Numbered from the stretch's first letter, positions 52,321-62,550 are shown. The stretch is DNA of 64,000 nt from Azorinus chamasolen (GCA_963576725.1 OY755241.1:25642449-25706448), one strand, 5' to 3'. A program made the numbers and translations. The notes: a model not told the origin generated them from the sequence alone.

Positions 52321-52545
52321 TGCAAACAGAGTAGACCCTGATCAGACAGCTCCTATACAAGTTGTCTGCTTTGTTTGCTAATAGAGACTAATATAGATCT
52401 GATCTGCAGTTTGTGTGATAACTCTTTCCTTCATATAAACATGTTTTCACACATTTGCAAACAGAGTAGACCCAGATCCGATAGCTCCTACAGAAATAAT
52501 CAGATCTGGGTCTACTCTGATGATCATGATGTCATTATTTATTAA
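52308..52545. mobile_element. Two partial TTAA-B elements in tandem
   Basis: First: GCAAACAGAGTAGACCC, CAGCTCCTATACAAG, CTTTGTTTGC. Second: ATAACTCTTTCCTTCATA, GCAAACAGAGTAGACCC, TAGCTCCTACAG, GGGTCTACTCTG, GATCATGATGTCATTA. Confidence 0.68.
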
Positions 52546-52686
52546 CTGTCCTTGGCAGATACTGTGAATAATACCTGTATTATATCATAAGTAAACAGAG
52601 CAGATCCTGAGCAGATGGCTCCTACAGAAGCTGTCGGATCTGGGTCTAGTCTGTTTGCCATGGCATGTTTATGGAGTAACGGGTTA
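52546..52686. mobile_element. TTAA-B1 element, left part short
   Basis: Hairpin GTAAACAGAGCAGATCC, GGCTCCTACAGAAGCTG, CTAGTCTGTTTGCC, end GGAGTAACGGGTTAA. Confidence 0.72.
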
Positions 52687-52796
52687 ATGTTGTAGCTAGG
52701 AGGCCATCACACTCTCTTATTTTGTGGTGATTCTAATGAGTTAGTAAGCTGAGAAGTAATAAAATAGTTTTTCTAAAATTTCAGTATTCAAGGGCC

Positions 52797-53271
52797 CATA
52801 ACCCTTTATTCCATTAACCCTTTCCTCCATAAATAGACCTTTCTGCGTCTCTGTAAAAGTCAATTTATGAAACCATTGTGATAAATAGAGCATTTGCTCC
52901 TATAGGAGCAAATGCTCGATTTATCACAATGGTTTCAAACTACAAAATTCTAAAAAATTCCTTTTCTCTAGTAAATGCTCCTTTTCGGTAGATTTATTCA
53001 AAGTGGTTGGATCTAAAAATAGCCTATGAGCGAATGGGTTAATATTCAAGAACTGATGCCATAATAAAATTTCAACTAGATGATATGTATTTTTGTGATA
53101 TGGCACATGAGAAACAGGAAATTTTGGCCATGATAGAAACAGTTACTGTGAAATCAGATCTCTATAATCCCATAAGCAAACAGAGCAGACCCTGATCAGA
53201 TGGCTCCATTAGAGTGTCTACTCTTGTTTGCAGAGTTGTAGAAAATATATATTTATGGAGTAAAGGCTTAA
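52797..53271. mobile_element. TTAA-B1 element hosting a TTAA-A element
   Basis: TAACCCTTTATTCCA, insertion, then TTAATATTCAAGAACTG, GCAAACAGAGCAGACCC, GGCTCCATTAGAG and GGAGTAAAGGCTTAA. Joining across the insert restores a B1 terminus. Confidence 0.8.
52814..53042. mobile_element. TTAA-A element nested in B1
   Basis: TTAACCCTTTCCTCCATAAA to ATGAGCGAATGGGTTAA, intact palindrome. Confidence 0.92.
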
Positions 53272-53462
53272 ATATGACAGAATATTTATTTGTACTTTCC
53301 ATAATTATATTCATTGATTGCTTTAAATAATAGTACATTGCACTTTGAAAAATTCAGAATCTAAAGCTTAAATATTCCTTTGTCTTGTCTCAGCGATTAA
53401 CATAATCAAGCAGTGACCTTGCAGAATTTATGAAAATAGAACCTGTAAATAGAACCTTTAAT

Positions 53463-53677
53463 TAACCCATTCCCTCATAGGCTGTTTTTAGATCCAACCT
53501 CAATAAATCTACCAAAAAGGAGTATTAACTAGAGAAAAGGAAATTTTGTAGTTTTAAACCACTGTGATAAAAAAAGCATTTGCTCATATAGGAGCAGAAG
53601 CTCTATTTATCACAATGGTTTCAAGAAGTGACTATTACAGAGGCGTAGAAAGGCGTATTTATGAAGGAAAGGGTTAA
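53463..53677. mobile_element. TTAA-A element
   Basis: TTAACCCATTCCCTCATAGG to ATGAAGGAAAGGGTTAA. Hairpin mutated on the 5' arm (AAACCACTGTGATAAAAAAA). Confidence 0.88.
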
Positions 53678-53776
53678 TACACTGCACAAGGGTGATAGTT
53701 TAGAACCTGACGAGATGGTTAGTTACTAATTGTCTCGTATAAATCCATACTACATAGCTGATTTGGCCGTTACAAG

Positions 53777-54033
53777 TTAACCCTTTACCTGTTCAATATT
53801 CATGTAAGAAATAATGACATCATGAATATTTAATAGTTAGCTGAATTTTTATACTGTAAACTTTTCAAGGAAATTGTTTGCTTTGACAAAACCTGTACAA
53901 TTAGATCTATAATTATAATGTCATAAGCAAATAGAGCAGACCCAGATCAGATGGCTCCTATAGGAGCCATCTGATTTGGGTCTACTCTGTTTGCAAATGC
54001 ATGAAAAGGTGTTTATATGAAGGAAAGGGTTAA
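53777..54033. mobile_element. TTAA-B1 element, full length
   Basis: TTAACCCTTTACCTGTTC to ATGAAGGAAAGGGTTAA. Hairpin with core GGCTCCTATAGGAGCC. Confidence 0.9.
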
Positions 54034-54295
54034 GCAAAGTATCTGATATTATAAATAGTGAAAATGCTGTAAAACTGAATCATAATACACACAGTAATAA
54101 CAACATTCAAAGTTGATACAAAATTTTAGGCTGTCTATTTACACAATCTACTTGATATTTTTATCTAGAGAAAGAAGATTTAAATACATATAGCAGATTT
54201 GTAAGCTAGACCTGACCATATTATTGCAGTTAAAAAATTGAAAAGTTGACCGAGAATTTGTTGGCAGACTGCGATTCTGGCAGACTACAGTTTGC
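54034..54295. other. Unique AT-rich stretch
   Basis: No repeat, exon or RNA structure recognised. Confidence 0.45.
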
Positions 54296-54524
54296 TCAAC
54301 TCTTTCCTCCATAAATACCCCTTTCTACGCCTCTGTAAAACTCACCTGTTGAAACCATTGTGATAAATAGAGCTTTTGCTCCTATAGGAGCAAATGCTCT
54401 ATTTATCACAATGGTTTCAAACTACAAAATTCTAAATATTTCCTTTTCTCTAGTTAATGCTTCTTTTGGTTAGATTTATTCAAAGTGGTTGGATCTAAAA
54501 ATAGCCTATGGAGGAAAGGGTTAA
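54296..54524. mobile_element. TTAA-A element
   Basis: TCAACTCTTTCCTCCATA to ATGGAGGAAAGGGTTAA, palindrome intact except one 5' arm base. Confidence 0.9.
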
Positions 54525-54725
54525 CCAAATTTCTTTCATGCAAATGTTTTTGTACGTCTTTGCAAACCAAGTAGATACAGATCAGAGGCCTTCAGGTCAG
54601 GAGCTGTTCTGTAAAAATTACTTACAAAACTTTAGTAGATTGGACTGTGCAGTTTCTACAATACCAAAAAAAGGTTTAATAGATACTGTAGGAGCTGTCT
54701 GATCAGGGTATGCTCTGTTTGCACA
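54525..54725. mobile_element. Degenerate TTAA-B copy
   Basis: TTTGCAAACCAAGTAGATAC and GGAGCTGTCTGATCAGGG with unrelated sequence between the arms. Confidence 0.5.
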
Positions 54726-54739
54726 CAGGATGTTTTAGC

Positions 54740-54895
54740 TCTGGGAGATTTTTTTTTATGTAGAATCAGATCTATGTTATACCATAAGCAAACAGAGCAG
54801 ACCCTGATCAGGTGGCGCCTATAGGAGCTGTCTGATCTGGGTCTACTCTGTTTGGAAATGCATGAAAATGTTTTTTGCATGAAGGAAAGGGTTAA
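54740..54895. mobile_element. TTAA-B element, right part
   Basis: Hairpin 54789-54855 (GCAAACAGAGCAGACCC, GGCGCCTATAGGAGCTG, GGGTCTACTCTGTTTGG), end GAAGGAAAGGGTTAA. Confidence 0.78.
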
Positions 54896-54982
54896 GCAGT
54901 CAGTCCTTGTGTTTGGGGGGTATGTCTGTCTGGGAATATATCTTTATCGATATCCACTGGTTATCTGTCACATTCACATATA

Positions 54983-55190
54983 CAGTTAAATCACTCTAAT
55001 GCGATCAGTAAAAAGAGGTCTAAAACTAGGTCATTACTGAGAGGCAGGTGGTTGCTTAATGGAGGATGAATGTAATGCAGAAAGCTCCTGTAGGAGCTTT
55101 CTGCATACAACTTTCATCCAGCATTAAGCGACCACCTGCTTTTAGATCTGCCAATACCTTTTCATTAAGGGTGTCACTGTAGAGGAGTTC
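54983..55190. mobile_element. TA-D palindromic element, diverged
   Basis: CAGTTAAATCACTCTAATGC, GGCAGGTGGTTGCTTAA, apex AAAGCTCCTGTAGGAGCTTT, CGACCACCTGC. Right end GTGTCACTGTAGAGG. Confidence 0.82.
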
Positions 55191-55327
55191 AATTTTAAAT
55201 GGTCCTGGAACCTGGCCAGTTAACCTGACAAATCAATACATATATTGAAAGAAATGTTGTTTGTTTCCAAGCCTTTGTCTGCTGGGTTTTATCTCCTTTT
55301 TTTGAGATTTAGAAAATTTGGTTGTTG

Positions 55328-55578
55328 TTAACCCTTCCCCTGTTTAATATTTATATAAGGAATAGTGACATCTTGAATATTTATCATCTGAATTTTTATA
55401 ATGGCATACTGTACACATGAATGTTTGGTAATGGTGGAAACTGTGGAGTCAGATCTATTAGAATTTCATAAGCAAACACATCAGCCCCTGATCAGATTGC
55501 TCCTACAGGAGCTGTCTGATCTGGGTTTTTTACTGTTTACATAGGTGTGAAAATGTGTTTTCTGTAGGAAAGGGTTAA
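55328..55578. mobile_element. TTAA-B1 element, full length
   Basis: TTAACCCTTCCCCTGTTTAA to GTAGGAAAGGGTTAA, core TGCTCCTACAGGAGCTG. Confidence 0.85.
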
Positions 55579-55597
55579 TTGACAGAATGATTATATC

Positions 55598-55770
55598 CAA
55601 CTTTGCTTTCATATATGCTTTCTCACATCTTTGCCAACAGAGCAGACCAAGATTAGGTGGTTCCTGTACAGTCTGGTCTGTTTGATTATGGCTTGCTATA
55701 GATCTGATTTTAAGAGCCATCTGGTCTGGGTCTACACTTATTGCAAAGGTTTATGGAGTGAAGGGTCAAG
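55598..55770. mobile_element. TTAA-B fragments
   Basis: GCCAACAGAGCAGACC, GGTTCCTGTACAG, then a second 3' arm AGAGCCATCTGGTCTGGG and ATGGAGTGAAGGG. Confidence 0.55.
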
Positions 55771-56126
55771 GGTAGGTAACCAGCAGCTATTTTCTCTACT
55801 CCATACTACAATGTATATAGGTAACAAAGGAACTGCTTGTGGTAACAAAGAAACTTCTTGTCATTCCTTTGTTAACATACACTTTACATAATTATACAAT
55901 GGTGAAAAATGGTATTCACTTTTAGCCACAGAAGAGTTTATAAACTTTATAATGATATCGTGATTTTCTGTATTTACTTTTAGCTACCTAACTACATAAT
56001 CATTTGAAATTATACATATAAAAGGCTTTACTGGCTTGATTCCTGTAACCTTTAGATGGATTGCGGTTGATTCCTGTTACCTTTAGATGGATTACGGTTG
56101 ATTCCAGTGAAGCAGGCCGATTCCAG
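55771..56126. other. Unique sequence with two short direct repeats
   Basis: AGGTAACAAAGGAACTGCTT and GGTAACAAAGAAACTTCTT (55819, 55842), and TTGATTCCTGTTACCTTTAG in near-identical copies at 56036 and 56067. No exon is seen. Confidence 0.5.
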
Positions 56127-56273
56127 TTAGCTCTTTCCCTGTTCAACATTCATGTTCTATTAGATAGCAAACAGAGCAGACCCAGATCAGACAGCTCCTA
56201 TAGGAGCTGTCTGATCTGGGTCTACTCTGTTTACAAATGCGTGAAAATGCGTTTATATGAGAGAAAGGGCTAA
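56127..56273. mobile_element. Short TTAA-B element with a fully complementary hairpin
   Basis: Hairpin 56166-56233: both arms read AGACCCAGATCAGACAG and CTGTCTGATCTGGGTCT, so the usual T/T mismatch is absent. Ends TTAGCTCTTTCCCTGTTC and GAGAGAAAGGGCTAA. Confidence 0.85.
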
Positions 56274-56429
56274 TCAGGTGACCAGTTTTTGCTAAGAAAA
56301 TCTAGTGATTTCTGAAAAATAATTGTTGCAAGAATGCTTGCAAGTTGTTTATTCATTTTAATCCTGAACATAATGAATATTAATGTAATAAATGATGATG
56401 TTAACTAACTGAATATTTGAACTGCATTA

Positions 56430-56765
56430 ACTGCATTCCTCCATACAATTTAGGTTTATTCACACCTTTGCAAACAGAGTAGACCCAGATAAGATGGCTC
56501 CAGCAGAATCCATTATCAGGGTCTGCTCTGTTTGCTTATGAAATTATAATAGATCTTTTTTTCCAATACTAAAACAAAAATGTGTGCATAAATCATTTTA
56601 ATAAATATTCATGATATAATATTTTTTTATCAGGGTCTGCTCTGTTTGCTTATGAAATTATACTAGATCTGACTCTAAAGTGTTTTTTTCAATACTAAAA
56701 CAAAAATATGTGCATAAGTCATTTTAATAAATATTCATGATATAATTATTTTTACATGAATATTT
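56430..56765. mobile_element. TTAA-B1 element with an internal 117-bp duplication
   Basis: Left CATTCCTCCATACAAT, hairpin GCAAACAGAGTAGACCC, GGCTCCAGCAG. The block ATCAGGGTCTGCTCTG ... TAAATATTCATGATATAAT occurs twice (about 56514-56628 and 56629-56745). Confidence 0.8.
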
Positions 56766-56933
56766 AACTGGCGGACCTTTATAATGGCATCCAATGAGGT
56801 GAACTCTAAATGTCAATCTGATCTGGCAAGCTGATACAAACACTACATACAATATCTTTACCTTTAGCCCGCTGTGAAAACATAACATCATCTCAAATTT
56901 GGATCAGTTCAATTGTAACTATGTCCAATTCAA

Positions 56934-57129
56934 ACAACCCTTTCCTCCATAAATACACCATTCTACGCCTCTGTAATAGTCACTTCCATAGGAGCAAATG
57001 CTCTATTTATCACAATGATTTCTATACTAAACAATTATAACATTTTCCTTTTCTCTAGTAAATACTCCTTTTCGGTAGATTCATTCAAAGAGGTTGGGTC
57101 TAAAAATAGCCTATGGAGGAAAGGGTTAA
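56934..57129. mobile_element. TTAA-A element, 5' hairpin arm deleted
   Basis: ACAACCCTTTCCTCCATAAA, GTAATAGTCACTTCCATAGG joins directly to AGCAAATGCTCTATTTATC; end ATGGAGGAAAGGGTTAA. Confidence 0.87.
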
Positions 57130-57265
57130 GCCTTTGAGAAACTATTGATCAGGTGTCAAAAAGCTTGGATTCTGATAAGATGCCAAGCTATTTGGCATCT
57201 TTTCTTGACCCAATCTGTTCGCAAAGGGGAGTCGGGTTGCGTGGGTATAGCAGAATGAGGGTTAA
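57126..57265. mobile_element. TTAA-G-related element
   Basis: TTAAGCCTTTGAGAAAC, GTGTCAAAAAGCTTGGATTC, hairpin GATGCCAAGCTATTTGGCATC, and GAATGAGGGTTAA. Confidence 0.65.
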
Positions 57266-57513
57266 CTCTTTCCATGTTCTATCTTTATTACAAAATTCAA
57301 TACCTACTGAATATTGAATATTCATGGATAAAATAGTTACATGAAATATTGAAGGTAGAACATTGTAGCCATTTAAGAAAGTAAAGAAGCATATCTTTCA
57401 AATTCCACTAGCAAACAGAGCAGACCCTGATCAGACGGCTCCTATAGGAGCCGTCTGATCTGGGTCTACTCTGTTTGCAAATGCATGAAAACAGGTTTAT
57501 ATGAAGGAAAGGG
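57262..57513. mobile_element. TTAA-B2 element, right TTAA lost
   Basis: TTAACTCTTTCCATGTTC, hairpin 57411-57478 with perfect apex GGCTCCTATAGGAGCC; ends GAAGGAAAGGGGGAGTCC. Confidence 0.88.
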
Positions 57514-57574
57514 GGAGTCCATTGAATCAGCACCTGTTACATCAAAGCACTTTCATGTGCTAGAACTGTCTGAT

Positions 57575-57890
57575 GCGGTAAAACCTCGCTAACCCAAACA
57601 CTTATATAAGTATCATTATTGGTCGTTCAAATAAGCGACAGCTATTTTTAGATCCAACAACTTTGAATAAATCTATCGAAAATGAGCATTAACTAGAGAA
57701 AAGGAAAATTTTAGAATTTTATAGTTTGAAACCATTGTGATAAATAGATCATTTGCTCCTATAGGAGTGTCTTTTACAAAGACGTAGAAAGGCGCATTTA
57801 TGGAGGTAAGGGTTAATGCAGGGTGATAGTTATGCGAAAAGCTCATCTAGCAGCTTTGTGCATGAATTTCACATTACATTAATCAGTCAA
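57575..57890. mobile_element. TA-D element hosting a partial TTAA-A element
   Basis: GGTAAAACCTCGCTAACCC and AGCGACAGC (D left end), then 57640-57816 family A lacking its left end and most of its 3' arm, then TTAATGCAGGGTGATAG, AAAGCTCATCTAGCAGC and CACATTACATTAA (D). Confidence 0.68.
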
Positions 57891-57949
57891 AATGCCTAAA
57901 AATTTATGAAATATCTTCTTTATAGAGATAAGATTTGTAAATTTAAATA

Positions 57950-58090
57950 TTTTCAACAATAATTTCTTTATCCCTTTCTCCACCAAACCCTAAATTGTCA
58001 CCACTCTGAGTGGTCACAACATAGGGTTTGGTGGAGAAATGACAATTTTAGTATTTGAGTATGCACCTATCTGTAGCTCTGCATATGTGT
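57950..58090. repeat. Family F hairpin
   Basis: TCTCCACCAAACCCTAAATT, CACCACTCTGAGTGGTCAC and ATAGGGTTTGGTGGAGAAAT. Confidence 0.78.
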
Positions 58091-58157
58091 TTGATCAAAC
58101 TTAGGGAAGTAGTGTAGATTCAGATTAGATGGTTATTTGTTTCTATGTCATTCTAAT

Positions 58158-58411
58158 TTAACCCTTTCAGTTCTATATTTAGTTCAATTTTCACTATCTG
58201 ATGAATATTCATGGACGATATACATGTAGTTATAATGCAATATGGTAGTTTGAACATTGTAGCCATTCTAGAAAGTAAAGAAACAGACCCATCAAATTCC
58301 ATTAGCAAACAAAGCAGACCCTGACCAGATGACTCCCATAGGAGCCATCTGTTCTGGGTCTACTCTGTTTGCATATACATGAAAACACATTTATATGAAG
58401 TAAAGGGTTAA
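58158..58411. mobile_element. TTAA-B2 element
   Basis: TTAACCCTTTCAGTTCTA to GAAGTAAAGGGTTAA, core GACTCCCATAGGAGCC. Confidence 0.87.
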
Positions 58412-58416
58412 GTGTA

Positions 58417-58645
58417 TTAACCCTTTCCCTCATATTGACGACTTTTGGCGACTCTGGAAAAGTCACTTTGTGAAACCATTGTGATAAATAGAGCATTTGC
58501 TCCTATAGGAGCAAATGCTCTATTTATCACAATGGTTTCAGGCTACAAAATTATAAAATTTTCCCTTTCTCTAGTTAATGCTCCTTTTCGGTAGATAAAT
58601 TGAGAGAGGTTATGTCTAAAAATAGCCTATGAGGGAAAGGGTTAA
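58417..58645. mobile_element. TTAA-A element, full length
   Basis: TTAACCCTTTCCCTCATATT to ATGAGGGAAAGGGTTAA with an intact palindrome. Ends of this copy are identical to B ends. Confidence 0.93.
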
Positions 58646-58864
58646 CATGTACTCAAGATTTTTTCACCTCATGAATATTCATGGACAGAATCAATCATAA
58701 AGAAGAATGTGGAAAAAAGGAATTCTTTCTCTGTTGTGGAAACTGGATACCGTTAATTATATCTATAAAATCCATAAGTCCCGGCTCTTACAGGTAGGGT
58801 ATGTATGGTAAAACTTTTAAACATCTTTGTTACCCCAAGTACCCTAATAACCCTAAGTATTCAT

Positions 58865-59150
58865 ACAGACAAACTTAGGCAAATAGTGCAGACCCAGATC
58901 AGACTGCTCCTGAAGGAGTATCCTTATACCTTGAGTATCTGGACAGACAAATGTAGGCAAATAGTGCAGACCCAGATCAAACTGCTCCTTAAGGAGTATC
59001 CTTATACCCTGAGTATCTGGACAGACAAATGTAGGCAAATAGTGCAGACCCAGATCAGACTGCTCCTGAAGGAGTATCCTTATACCCTGAGTATCTGGAC
59101 AGACAAATGTAGGCAAATAGTGCAGACCCAGATCAGACTGCTCCTTAAGG
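58865..59150 (+). repeat. 78-bp tandem array, 3.7 copies, from a TTAA-I-like hairpin
   Basis: Units start at 58865, 58943, 59021 and 59099. Each holds GGCAAATAGTGCAGACCCAG, ACTGCTCCTGAAGGAGTATC and CCCTGAGTATCTGGACAGAC. The last runs into GTCTACACTGTTTGC. The 127-residue open frame is an artefact of a period divisible by three. Confidence 0.93.
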
Positions 59151-59284
59151 AATGGTTTGACCAGGGTCTACACTGTTTGCTATCATAACAGCACCAAGGG
59201 GTACAGGACTTTGTGTTCCATAATAGTCCTTTGAATGTTGGAGACAAATGTATTGGCATTTGCAAACAGTGTAGACTCGGACAA

Positions 59285-59592
59285 GTGGACTCCTAGAGGA
59301 GCCCTCAGACCAATGGACTCCTAGAGGATCCCTCAGACCAATGGACTCCTAGAGGATCCCTCAGACCAGTGGACTCCTAGAGGATCCCTCAGACCAGTGG
59401 ACTCCTAGAGGATCCCTCAGACCAGTGGACTCCTAGAGGATCCCTCAGACCAGTGGACTCCTAGAGGAGCCCTCAGACCAGTGGACTCCTAGAGGAGCCC
59501 TCAGACCAATGGACTCCTAGAGGAGCCCTCAGACCAGTGGACTCCTAGAGGAGCCCTCAGACCAGTGGACTCCTAGAGGAGCCCTCAGACCA
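59285..59592 (+). repeat. 28-bp tandem array, 11 copies, inside a TTAA-I hairpin
   Basis: Exact 28-bp unit TGGACTCCTAGAGGAGCC plus CTCAGACCAG. Copies 2-6 have GGATCC instead of GGAGCC. The array sits between intact arms GCAAACAGTGTAGAC (59263) and GTCTACACTGTTTGC (59594). Confidence 0.95.
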
Positions 59593-59611
59593 GTGTCTAC
59601 ACTGTTTGCCA

Positions 59612-59813
59612 TTAACCCTCTCCTCCATTAATACGCCTTTCTACGCCTCTTTAAAAGTCACTTCTTGAAACCATTGTGATAAATAGAGCATTTGCTCCAT
59701 GGTTTCAATACTACACAATTCTAACATTTTCCTTTTCTCTAGTTAATGCTCCTTTTCGGTAAATTCATTCAAAGAGGTTGGGTCTAAAAATAGCCTATGG
59801 AGGAAAGAGTTAA
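59612..59813. mobile_element. TTAA-A element with apex deletion
   Basis: TTAACCCTCTCCTCCATTAA to ATGGAGGAAAGAGTTAA. The hairpin jumps from GCATTTGCTCC to ATGGTTTC, removing most of the 3' arm. Confidence 0.88.
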
Positions 59814-60536
59814 AAATATTTGAGCCAAATTAAATCTTTCCTACTAGCTAGACACTATAGATAACCCTTTCCTTCATATAAAAGCCATTTCACATATTTT
59901 GCTAACAGAGAAGACCCAGAAAAAATCAAAGATAAATATAAGAAAAACTAATTAAAAAAAAAAAAAGAATGTAAGAAAAGTGATTTATGAATTAAAATAT
60001 GTGAACATTTGCAGGTATTTATAGATTAGGGTGCTAGTAAATTAAACTTTATCTTTGTTTAAAAAAAAATATTTTCAAAAACATTTAGGCAAATTGGGGG
60101 GAAAATAGAAAACATTGTTTTTACCTTTTTTTGGTTCTAGAGTCTGGCTGTGCATGTCCCTATCAATATATCTGTCTAGGTTCCATGTTAGAGTTTGAAC
60201 AAAGAAATATAGATTGGCTGCCAGTTACAAGTAACAGGCTCTGGTTACAGGTACAAATATACATGTATATCAATGCTAGTGGAAGGCTGTCGTCCAATAA
60301 TTAAGGCTTTTGCTACCGCAGGTGGGTTTAAATACTCACCCCTATCCACGTGATCAGGTAGATTAGAAGATATACCCATATACTCAAGGACTTAAGTTTA
60401 CTCAAGGTTATCAAATATATCAAATGTAGAAACTTGTTCTCATTTTTCAGGAATACATGTAGGTTCAGAATAAAGAATTTTTTTTTTTTTCTTTGTTATC
60501 TTATGCTGCATAATACTGAATACAATAGAACCAGTC
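59814..60536. other. AT-rich, mostly unique sequence
   Basis: 59862-59920 is a B left-end scrap (ATAACCCTTTCCTTCATATA). The remainder is AT-rich, with A and T runs. No convincing exon. Confidence 0.45.
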
Positions 60537-61186
60537 GTAATCTTTTCCCTGTTTATATTAACCCTTTCCCTGCTTATATTAACCCTTTCCCTGTTCAATA
60601 TTCATGTAAGAAAAAATGATGGCATCAATATTTATAATGTTATATGCATACAGGATTTTTGTGTCACCTGCCGAGAGGCAGTGTGTCACCTAGGGATCAC
60701 TTTTCCGTCGTCTGTCTGTCCGTCCGTCAGTCTGTCAGTCTATATGTCCATCACACTTTCTTGTTTTGGCTGTCATTTCTAAGCTAATCATTATAGAGCT
60801 TTCAAATTTCACACATGGAACAAGCATGATGAGAGGAAGTGTCATGCACAAGGGCCACAACTCTAGCGTCAATATTTTTTTAGTTATTCCCCTTCTTCAT
60901 ATTAGCAATAAGTTTTTGTGTCAAATAATGACATCATGAATATTAATTAGATTATTTTTTAAAACAGCATGAACACAGGATTTTTTGGCTGAGATGGAAA
61001 CTGTAGAATCAGATCTATATTAGACCATAAGCAAAAAGAGTAGACCCAGACCATTTGATAGATCTGTTTGTTTACTTTTTAAAATAGCTACAATATTCCA
61101 CCTTCCATATTTCATTATAGTTACTTTGTCCATAAATATTCAGTATTAATTGAAATATGGAATAAATGTAGAACAGGAAAAGGTTT
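60537..61186. mobile_element. B1/B2 composite TTAA-B element split by a GTGTCACCTGCC repeat
   Basis: TTAACCCTTTCCCTG is duplicated at 60557 and 60580. B1 side follows, then the insert 60657-60923, more B1 side (CATCATGAATATTAATTAG), a rudimentary hairpin (GCAAAAAGAGTAGACCCAG) and B2 side (TACAATATTCCACCTTCC). Confidence 0.72.
60657..60923. repeat. GTGTCACCTGCC interspersed repeat
   Basis: Close relative of 32777-33066. Starts TTTTTGTGTCACCTGCC; ends near AGCAATAAGTTTTTGTGTC, without the ACACTCTTG tail. Confidence 0.75.
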
Positions 61187-61202
61187 AAGAAACAAACATG
61201 TT

Positions 61203-61450
61203 TTAACCCTTCGCTTGCTATTCGCGTCAATTTACCTATCTGTAAATAGTGAAGACCCAGATGAGACAGCTCCTGCAGGAGCTGTCTCATCAGGGTCTGC
61301 ACTATTTACAAATTGATTGTGCAACCAGTGCACTCCGCAGCAATCATTGCACAGTGAAATACTTGTACACAGTGAAAATATATGTAATTATACAACAGGG
61401 CATGGGTAAATAAGGAGACATGTATTTTAAAATTCAGGTTAAAGGGTTAA
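61203..61450. mobile_element. TTAA-H element
   Basis: TTAACCCTTCGCTTGCTATT to CAGGTTAAAGGGTTAA. Hairpin core CAGCTCCTGCAGGAGCTG. Confidence 0.9.
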
Positions 61451-61575
61451 AAGCCTATGCAAACAGATTCATGTACAAGAGCTGTCTGATCTGGGTGTAC
61501 TCTGTTTACAAAGGTGTAAAACATGGATTATGAAAGGTTATGACTGGGATGCTATGACCTCCACAGCATAATATA
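61451..61575. mobile_element. TTAA-B fragment
   Basis: GCCTATGCAAACAGATTC and GAGCTGTCTGATCTGGGTG with TCTGTTTACAAAGGTG. Confidence 0.55.
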
Positions 61576-62550
61576 CAGTGCTCCCTCCATTAACGTCACC
61601 TCTCAACAACGGTTCCCTCCTGATAGCGACAACGTGTATTCCCCCCGGAGGATACCTCTCTACAACGGCTAACGACAGGTATATTTGTAGCCGGACAGTA
61701 ACATTTACCTCCCTTCAACGGTACTTCAGCTGAACGTAATTTTCTGAACACTGAACAAAAGCAACCAAGCATGTGAAAGATGATTGGTCCCAATGACACT
61801 AATCTTTATGTAATTAACGGCCGCCTGTTACCTAACTAGCTCCGAGCAATAATTCAGTCAACCATAGCTAATCGTTAGTGCGACTCGAGCGACAATTCGT
61901 GTGCAAATCCATTATGACACACTGACACCTATATGCTGTTGTGTATGACTGATTAGGAGAATACTGAATTTCAATTGAGAAACACGTTTTCTATGTTTAT
62001 GAAGTAAAAGAAATATTGTCGGTTAAATTCGTTTATTTCTCTCTTGTTCCAGAACGACAACCATAGGCGCGTTTGATTTGTCACTTCTAGAAAAAGATCG
62101 AGTGACAGAAATGAATTTCAATCGAGTTCGGTCATAAACTGAACTTAGAAACTAAAAATTCTTCATGGCAACAGTACTCTTGTCAGATTTGAACATAAAT
62201 ACGTAATGATTTTTATTCCGTTTTCCTCTAGTTTTCTCAGAAGGAAACGGTGAATAAAATAGAACATGTTCTTCCGAACAATTCTACTCCTGGTGGACCT
62301 AATCGCACACGTTCATTTTTCAACTTGCGGATTGCGAATCCTGGACGTAGGGAAACATTTTGTTATGCATTCTAAACAGGTCTGTCTGTCTGTTAATCTG
62401 TCTATCTATCTACCTATTTATTAAATCATCAACGCATACATCCATCTGTCAAAATACGGCTGTGTAGTGTTCCCTCCCAACAACAACACCCTCCGCACAA
62501 CGGCACTTTTATGTGTTTCTGTAAAGTGTCGTTGTTTGGAGGGAGCACTG
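61576..62550. mobile_element. Tigger/pogo-like DNA element, non-autonomous
   Basis: 975 bp between TA dinucleotides. Termini are CAGTGCTCCCTCC/GGAGGGAGCACTG, with CAACAACG/CGTTGTTTGG inside. Extra CCCTCC...CAACAAC blocks lie at both ends. No transposase frame. Different subfamily from 14013-14976. Confidence 0.85.

Noticed and set aside
58805..59188. 127-codon open frame with a 26-residue repeat
   Set aside because: The 78-bp repeat period is divisible by three, so any open unit gives a long frame. The same array is open on the other strand (58853-59116).
59285..59592. 28-bp regular repeats resembling a CRISPR array
   Set aside because: The copies are head-to-tail with no spacers, lie inside a transposon hairpin and are in a eukaryotic genome.
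60150..60192. Short AG...GT exon candidate (ESGCACPYQYICL) as the next CUB exon
   Set aside because: Only 42 bp, a weak donor (GTTCCA) and no CUB motif.
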